DNA of 64,000 nt, taken from assembly GCF_004354015.1 (NCBI RefSeq), contig NZ_SMRU01000007.1:1-64000 (forward strand), written 5' to 3'. Positions within the stretch are counted from its first letter, which is position 1; each line of letters opens with the position of its first letter. Below the pieces are notes generated by a model. That model ran no database searches. It worked only from the letters and a program-made list of their open reading frames with translations, and was not told the DNA's origin. Both the position numbers and the translations under genes were made by a program. The DNA comes from Arthrobacter terricola. Its GTDB lineage: Bacteria; Actinomycetota; Actinomycetes; Actinomycetales; Micrococcaceae. Positions 60,931 through 64,000 of this stretch are shown here, piece by piece.

Positions 60931-61260
60931 ATGCTCGACCCACTGGAAGTTGCCGCGGAGCCGAATCGACGGCGCCTGCTGCACATGCTTGCGGCGGGGG
61001 AGCGCACCGTCACGGAGTTGGCTGCCGAATTCACGGTGAGCAGATCCGCCGTCTCGCAGCACTTACTGCTGTTGGAGGAGGTAGGGCTTGTTACCGCCCG
61101 CAAGGAGGGGCGGAACCGTTTCTACCGCTTGGACACGCTCGGCATGAGGAATCTCCGGATCCTGTTTGAGCAGTTCTGGACCGCTGAACTGGACATGCTC
61201 CTTGATGACGCCCGCAACTTCACCACCGACCGCCTTCCCACAAGTGAGGAATCACCATGA
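60931..61260 (+). CDS. ArsR-family transcriptional regulator
   Basis: A 109-residue winged HTH protein: PNRRRLLHMLAAGERTVTEL, FTVSRSAVSQHLLLLEEVGL, VTARKEGRNRFYRLD. No metal-binding Cys motif. It overlaps the downstream SRPBCC fusion gene by four bases (ATGA). It has the same genetic organisation as the pair at 44.1 kb. Confidence 0.9.
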   Translation: MLDPLEVAAEPNRRRLLHMLAAGERTVTELAAEFTVSRSAVSQHLLLLEEVGLVTARKEGRNRFYRLDTLGMRNLRILFEQFWTAELDMLLDDARNFTTDRLPTSEESP

Positions 61261-62237
61261 TTTACGACAAGACCGTTGTTCTGCCCCTCAACGTCGACCA
61301 AGCGTTCGAACTCATCACCCAGCCCGAACGCCTCCGCCGCTGGCAGACCGTCGCCGCCCGCGTGGATCTGCGGGTGGGTGGCGAATACCGCTGGACTGTC
61401 ACGCCGGGCCACCACGCGACCGGAACGTTCACCGAGATCGAGCCCGGTAAGCGTGTCGTGTTCACGTGGGGCTGGGAGCAGCCCGGAGCCCCTGCGGACA
61501 ACGTCTCCACCGTGGCCATCACCTTGGAGCCTGCCGACGGCGGCACGTCCGTGCGGCTGGTGCACGAAGGGCTCCCGACGCCGGAAGCCGTCGCCGCGCA
61601 TGCCGAAGGGTGGAACCACTACCTCGATCGGTTGGTCGCCCAGGCCTCCGTGGGCGACGCTGGCGCGGACGAATGGGCCGCGGCCCCTGCCGAGCTGAAT
61701 GAGCTCACGGCGGCTGACGCGACGCTCGTGATCGTGCAGCGGGTGCTGGCGCACATCACCGAAGCCGACCGCCAGACGCAGACCCCTTGCGCCGACTTCA
61801 ATGTGGCGCAGTTGCTTGACCACCTCGCTGGTTCCGTTGCCGGCATCGCAAAGGCCCTTGGTGCCGAGGTCGCCGACGACACCGCTAAGTCCCCCGAAGT
61901 GCGCATCGCCGACCTCGCTCAGCCGACGCTCGAGGCCTTCTACCGGCGCGGCCTCGAAGGTACGGTGGACATGGGCTTCGCGGAACTCCCGGCCACGATC
62001 GTTGCATCGATCCTCAACCTGGAGTTCCTGGTCCACGCTTGGGACTTCGCCAAGGCCCTCGGCCTCGAGCTTTCGGTGGCCGATGAACTGACCGATTATG
62101 TGGAGGTTCTCGCCCAGAACACCATCAGCGAACCGGTGCGCGCGGGCGGAAGCTTCGCCCCGGCCCAGGAGGTCGCCGAAACGGCGTCCAGCCTGGAGCG
62201 CTTGGTTGCCTTCACGGGCCGCGCCGTTCTCTCCTAA
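61257..62237 (+). CDS. SRPBCC (AHSA1-like) - TIGR03086 (mycothiol-dependent-like) fusion
   Basis: A 326-residue two-domain protein. The N-terminal ~140 residues are AHSA1-like SRPBCC (LPLNVDQAFELITQPERLRR, GKRVVFTWGWEQPG). From ~155 it is a DinB/mycothiol-dependent maleylpyruvate-isomerase-like domain of the TIGR03086 kind (TPCADFNVAQLLDHLAGSVA, LNLEFLVHAWDFAKALGLEL with conserved His). The latter fold often binds a metal and may use mycothiol. Coupled to the ArsR regulator. Confidence 0.82.
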   Translation: MIYDKTVVLPLNVDQAFELITQPERLRRWQTVAARVDLRVGGEYRWTVTPGHHATGTFTEIEPGKRVVFTWGWEQPGAPADNVSTVAITLEPADGGTSVRLVHEGLPTPEAVAAHAEGWNHYLDRLVAQASVGDAGADEWAAAPAELNELTAADATLVIVQRVLAHITEADRQTQTPCADFNVAQLLDHLAGSVAGIAKALGAEVADDTAKSPEVRIADLAQPTLEAFYRRGLEGTVDMGFAELPATIVASILNLEFLVHAWDFAKALGLELSVADELTDYVEVLAQNTISEPVRAGGSFAPAQEVAETASSLERLVAFTGRAVLS

Positions 62238-62296
62238 ATCGGCTGCCTGGGTAGATTCCGTTTTCAGGCTCATGAAAATTCAACGAAAGGACAGCA

Positions 62297-63082
62297 ATGC
62301 CGCAGGTTGATAGCTACAAGCAGGGAACTCCGTGTTGGGTGGACTTGTCGTCGTCGGACATTGAGGGTTCCAAAGCCTTCTACAGTGATCTGTTCGGTTG
62401 GGAACTGGACTCGATGGATGCCGGAAATGGCATGACCTACTACATGGCCAAACTGCAGGACCGATACGTGGCCGGCATGATGGAGCAGATGCCGGACATG
62501 GCCGCAGCCGGTGCGCCGTCCTATTGGGCCAACTACCTCGCTGTCGATTCGGTCGACGATGCGGCGGGGCGTGCGGCTGCGGCCGGCGGAAACATCCTGT
62601 TCCCGCCGGACAACGTTCCCAATGGCAGCGGGCGGATGTTCTTTGCCGCGGATCCCACCGGTGCCCAGGTCGGTTTTTGGGAGGCGGGAAGCCATCACGG
62701 TGCCGGTCTGGTCAACGAACCCGGAACAGTCGTATGGAGTGAACTGCAGACGAACGACGTCCCCGCGGCTGTCGCCTTCTACGAGGCAGTGACCGGATGC
62801 TCCAGCGAGACCGCCGCAGCTGGCGATCTGCAGGAGTACACCCAATTCGTGGTTGACGGGAAGTCCGTGGCCGGTGCCATGAAACTTCCCATGGAAGGCG
62901 TGCCGCCATTCTGGATGACGTACTTCAACGTCGCCAGCGTGGACGAGTCCGTGACGAAGGCCGTGGAGCTCGGTGCCCAGGTCTTCGCACCCGCGTTCGA
63001 TGTGCCGGGTATTGGCCGCATGGCGGTCCTCGGCGATCCCGCTGGAGCGGCTTTCAGCGTCATGGCCGGCGAAAGCGCGTAG
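62297..63082 (+). CDS. VOC-family protein with two glyoxalase-like domains
   Basis: A 261-residue vicinal-oxygen-chelate protein. Domain 1 (residues ~10-130) has PCWVDLSSSDIEGSKAFYSD and LFGWELDSM. Domain 2 (~135-260) has WSELQTNDVPAAVAFYEAVT and ends MAVLGDPAGAAFSVM. These tandem proteins resemble Streptomyces 27 kDa/glyoxalase-like antigens. Substrate unknown. A strong intrinsic terminator follows. Confidence 0.9.
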   Translation: MPQVDSYKQGTPCWVDLSSSDIEGSKAFYSDLFGWELDSMDAGNGMTYYMAKLQDRYVAGMMEQMPDMAAAGAPSYWANYLAVDSVDDAAGRAAAAGGNILFPPDNVPNGSGRMFFAADPTGAQVGFWEAGSHHGAGLVNEPGTVVWSELQTNDVPAAVAFYEAVTGCSSETAAAGDLQEYTQFVVDGKSVAGAMKLPMEGVPPFWMTYFNVASVDESVTKAVELGAQVFAPAFDVPGIGRMAVLGDPAGAAFSVMAGESA

Positions 63083-63098
63083 CCTCTCGCACGTAACG

Positions 63099-63147
63099 AG
63101 CGCTCCCCACCGGTCCCGAGGTTGGTACCGGTGAGGAGCGCTTTTTT
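63099..63147 (+). terminator. Intrinsic terminator after the VOC gene
   Basis: AGCGCTCCCCACCGGT pairs with ACCGGTGAGGAGCGCT (16 bp, one mismatch) around a 12-nt loop, followed by six T. Confidence 0.9.
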
Positions 63148-63163
63148 GCGTCAAACCTCCGTC

Positions 63164-63275
63164 ACTTGAATATACAAGTTGAGGCCCTCATCTCAAGGCA
63201 CATTGCCTAATTTTGGCATCTTTAAGATGAACTGTAGGCACCCTAAGCAAATATTCTCCGAACTTGTATATACAT
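63164..63275 (+). promoter_or_regulatory. AT-rich region with two ACTTGwATATACA motifs
   Basis: ACTTG-AATATA-CAAGT (63164-63179) is an inverted repeat. ACTTGTATATACAT (63262-63275) is a second copy of the left part, 98 bp away. The whole 63150-63290 segment is AT-rich for this genome. It lies upstream of the propeller-protein gene and likely holds its promoter and operator. Confidence 0.5.
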
Positions 63276-63403
63276 CAATGGTTCTGCCTTGATTCGACTG
63301 TTCCCAGCAGGGCACAGTCGGATCGTGCGCACTGGAGCCACCGGCCGACGTCGGCGGAAAACTCCGGTGCTGGATCAACCCATCCAGAAGACAGGACCCC
63401 AAC

Positions 63404-64000
63404 ATGGTCAATCCGAAAGAACGAAGGGCCTCCGTATGGCGACGGCCCGTTATTGCCGCAGCAACTGCGGCATCCCTGGCGATCGGCGGCGCCGCGGTGG
63501 CCACTATCGCCTTCACCCAGCATGCCGGCCCCCAGGGAGACGGCACGGCTGTCACCCCAGCGGGCTGGAAGGTAACCCCGGCCGGTGAACAGAAGGCAGC
63601 GGGGTATTTCCCGGCGAACGCGGTCCTCTCGCCGGATGGTAAAGCCTTGCTCGTGCCAAATATCGTCAAGAATGCCAACAACAAGCAGACGATCCAGGTG
63701 ATGGAGGTCAAGGACGGCGACCTCCTTCAGGAACTCGAGTTGGATAATTCCAACGGCGCCGTGCCGCAGGGCGTAGCGCCGGGTCTCGTCTTCAGCCATG
63801 ACGGCAAACAGGTCTTCCTTGCCACGGCCAACAAGAATTCCATTCTGGTGTTGGATTGGGACGCCTCGGCACAAAAGCTCTCGGTCAATCGGTCGCTCAA
63901 GCTTCCCGCCGGGAGCTACCCGCAGACGGTTGCGGTCTCCCAGGACGGCAAGACGGTCTATGCCACTGGCCAGTTGTCCCGCCAGCTCATCGCAGTGGAC
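63404..64000 (+). CDS. YncE-like beta-propeller protein, N-terminal part (runs off the window)
   Basis: The visible 199 residues start MVNPKERRASVWRRPVIAAA. One hydrophobic segment (about residues 15-37) serves as signal peptide or anchor. Then come propeller blades with repeated 'SPDGKALLVPN', 'SHDGKQVFLATANKNSILVL', 'SQDGKTVYATGQLSRQLIAV' strands. Such YVTN/YncE-type repeats can be followed by an alkaline-phosphatase-like domain, which cannot be seen here. AGGA lies about eight nucleotides upstream of the ATG. Exported. Confidence 0.8.
   Translation, partial: MVNPKERRASVWRRPVIAAATAASLAIGGAAVATIAFTQHAGPQGDGTAVTPAGWKVTPAGEQKAAGYFPANAVLSPDGKALLVPNIVKNANNKQTIQVMEVKDGDLLQELELDNSNGAVPQGVAPGLVFSHDGKQVFLATANKNSILVLDWDASAQKLSVNRSLKLPAGSYPQTVAVSQDGKTVYATGQLSRQLIAVD

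Overview
The window is high-GC DNA with actinobacterial gene style: GTG/TTG starts, ATGA stop/start overlaps, many apparently leaderless promoters, a HAIR/HspR-type heat-shock operator, DUF3073, DUF4031 and DUF222-HNH genes, and a fused AccD-AccA carboxyltransferase. Together these suggest a soil member of the Micrococcaceae (Arthrobacter sensu lato). That placement is inferred from gene content only. I saw no rRNA, tRNA, CRISPR array, prophage or classical insertion sequence.

Layout. 0-8.4 kb: the 5' part of lipA behind a tandem glycine riboswitch, an MFS exporter, an aldo/keto reductase divergent from a MmyB-type regulator, trmB, a membrane protein, a CynX-type MFS protein and a double Lrp regulator. 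8.5-11 kb: an SDR dehydrogenase and an APC amino-acid/amine permease. 11.1-18.8 kb: a GntR/FadR regulator with a co-transcribed Cache-domain protein, divergent from a tightly overlapping operon of amidase, small DUF3311-like protein, Na+/solute symporter, type III CoA-transferase and fused AccD-AccA. 18.8-25.3 kb: a 55-aa membrane protein and a PucR regulator, divergent from FMN hydroxyacid oxidase, polar amino-acid ABC transporter and RidA. 25.5-31 kb: TetR, an MHS-family permease with an M20 amidohydrolase, a second double Lrp regulator and a small membrane hydrolase-like protein.

31.1-36.3 kb is the most rearranged part. A decayed copy of the 5' end of an MFS gene abuts the 3' end of a DUF222/HNH (13E12-type) endonuclease gene. 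Upstream of that gene lies an array of about 200-bp imperfect repeats derived from the gene's own leader and first codons. An aminoglycoside-phosphotransferase-like gene and the intact MFS gene follow. 36.3-43.3 kb: a methyltransferase, a DEAD-box RNA helicase with an attenuator-like leader, an MBL hydrolase, an aldo/keto reductase, a paired SMR exporter and a HutD-family protein. 43.4-52.1 kb: solitary trpF, an ArsR/SRPBCC pair, a lipoprotein, YccF, poxB, a sialidase, a ComB-like phosphatase, a DUF4031-HD fusion, SRPBCC and YCII proteins. 52.3-64 kb: HAIR-controlled clpB, a septum-formation-like membrane protein, DUF3073, GntR with an aspartoacylase/DoeB-like deacylase and a second amino-acid ABC transporter, a second ArsR/SRPBCC pair, a VOC protein and the start of a YncE-like propeller protein.

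The strongest unexplained signal is a repeat family built from CATG-centred 10-bp palindromes (GAGCATGCTC, GGACATGTCC) spaced almost exactly 29 bp apart. It occurs at three loci: 18.0 kb, in frame inside the AccD-AccA linker; 39.2 kb, between two convergent genes; and 42.4-42.66 kb, running into the 3' end of hutD. I do not recognise it as a described element.
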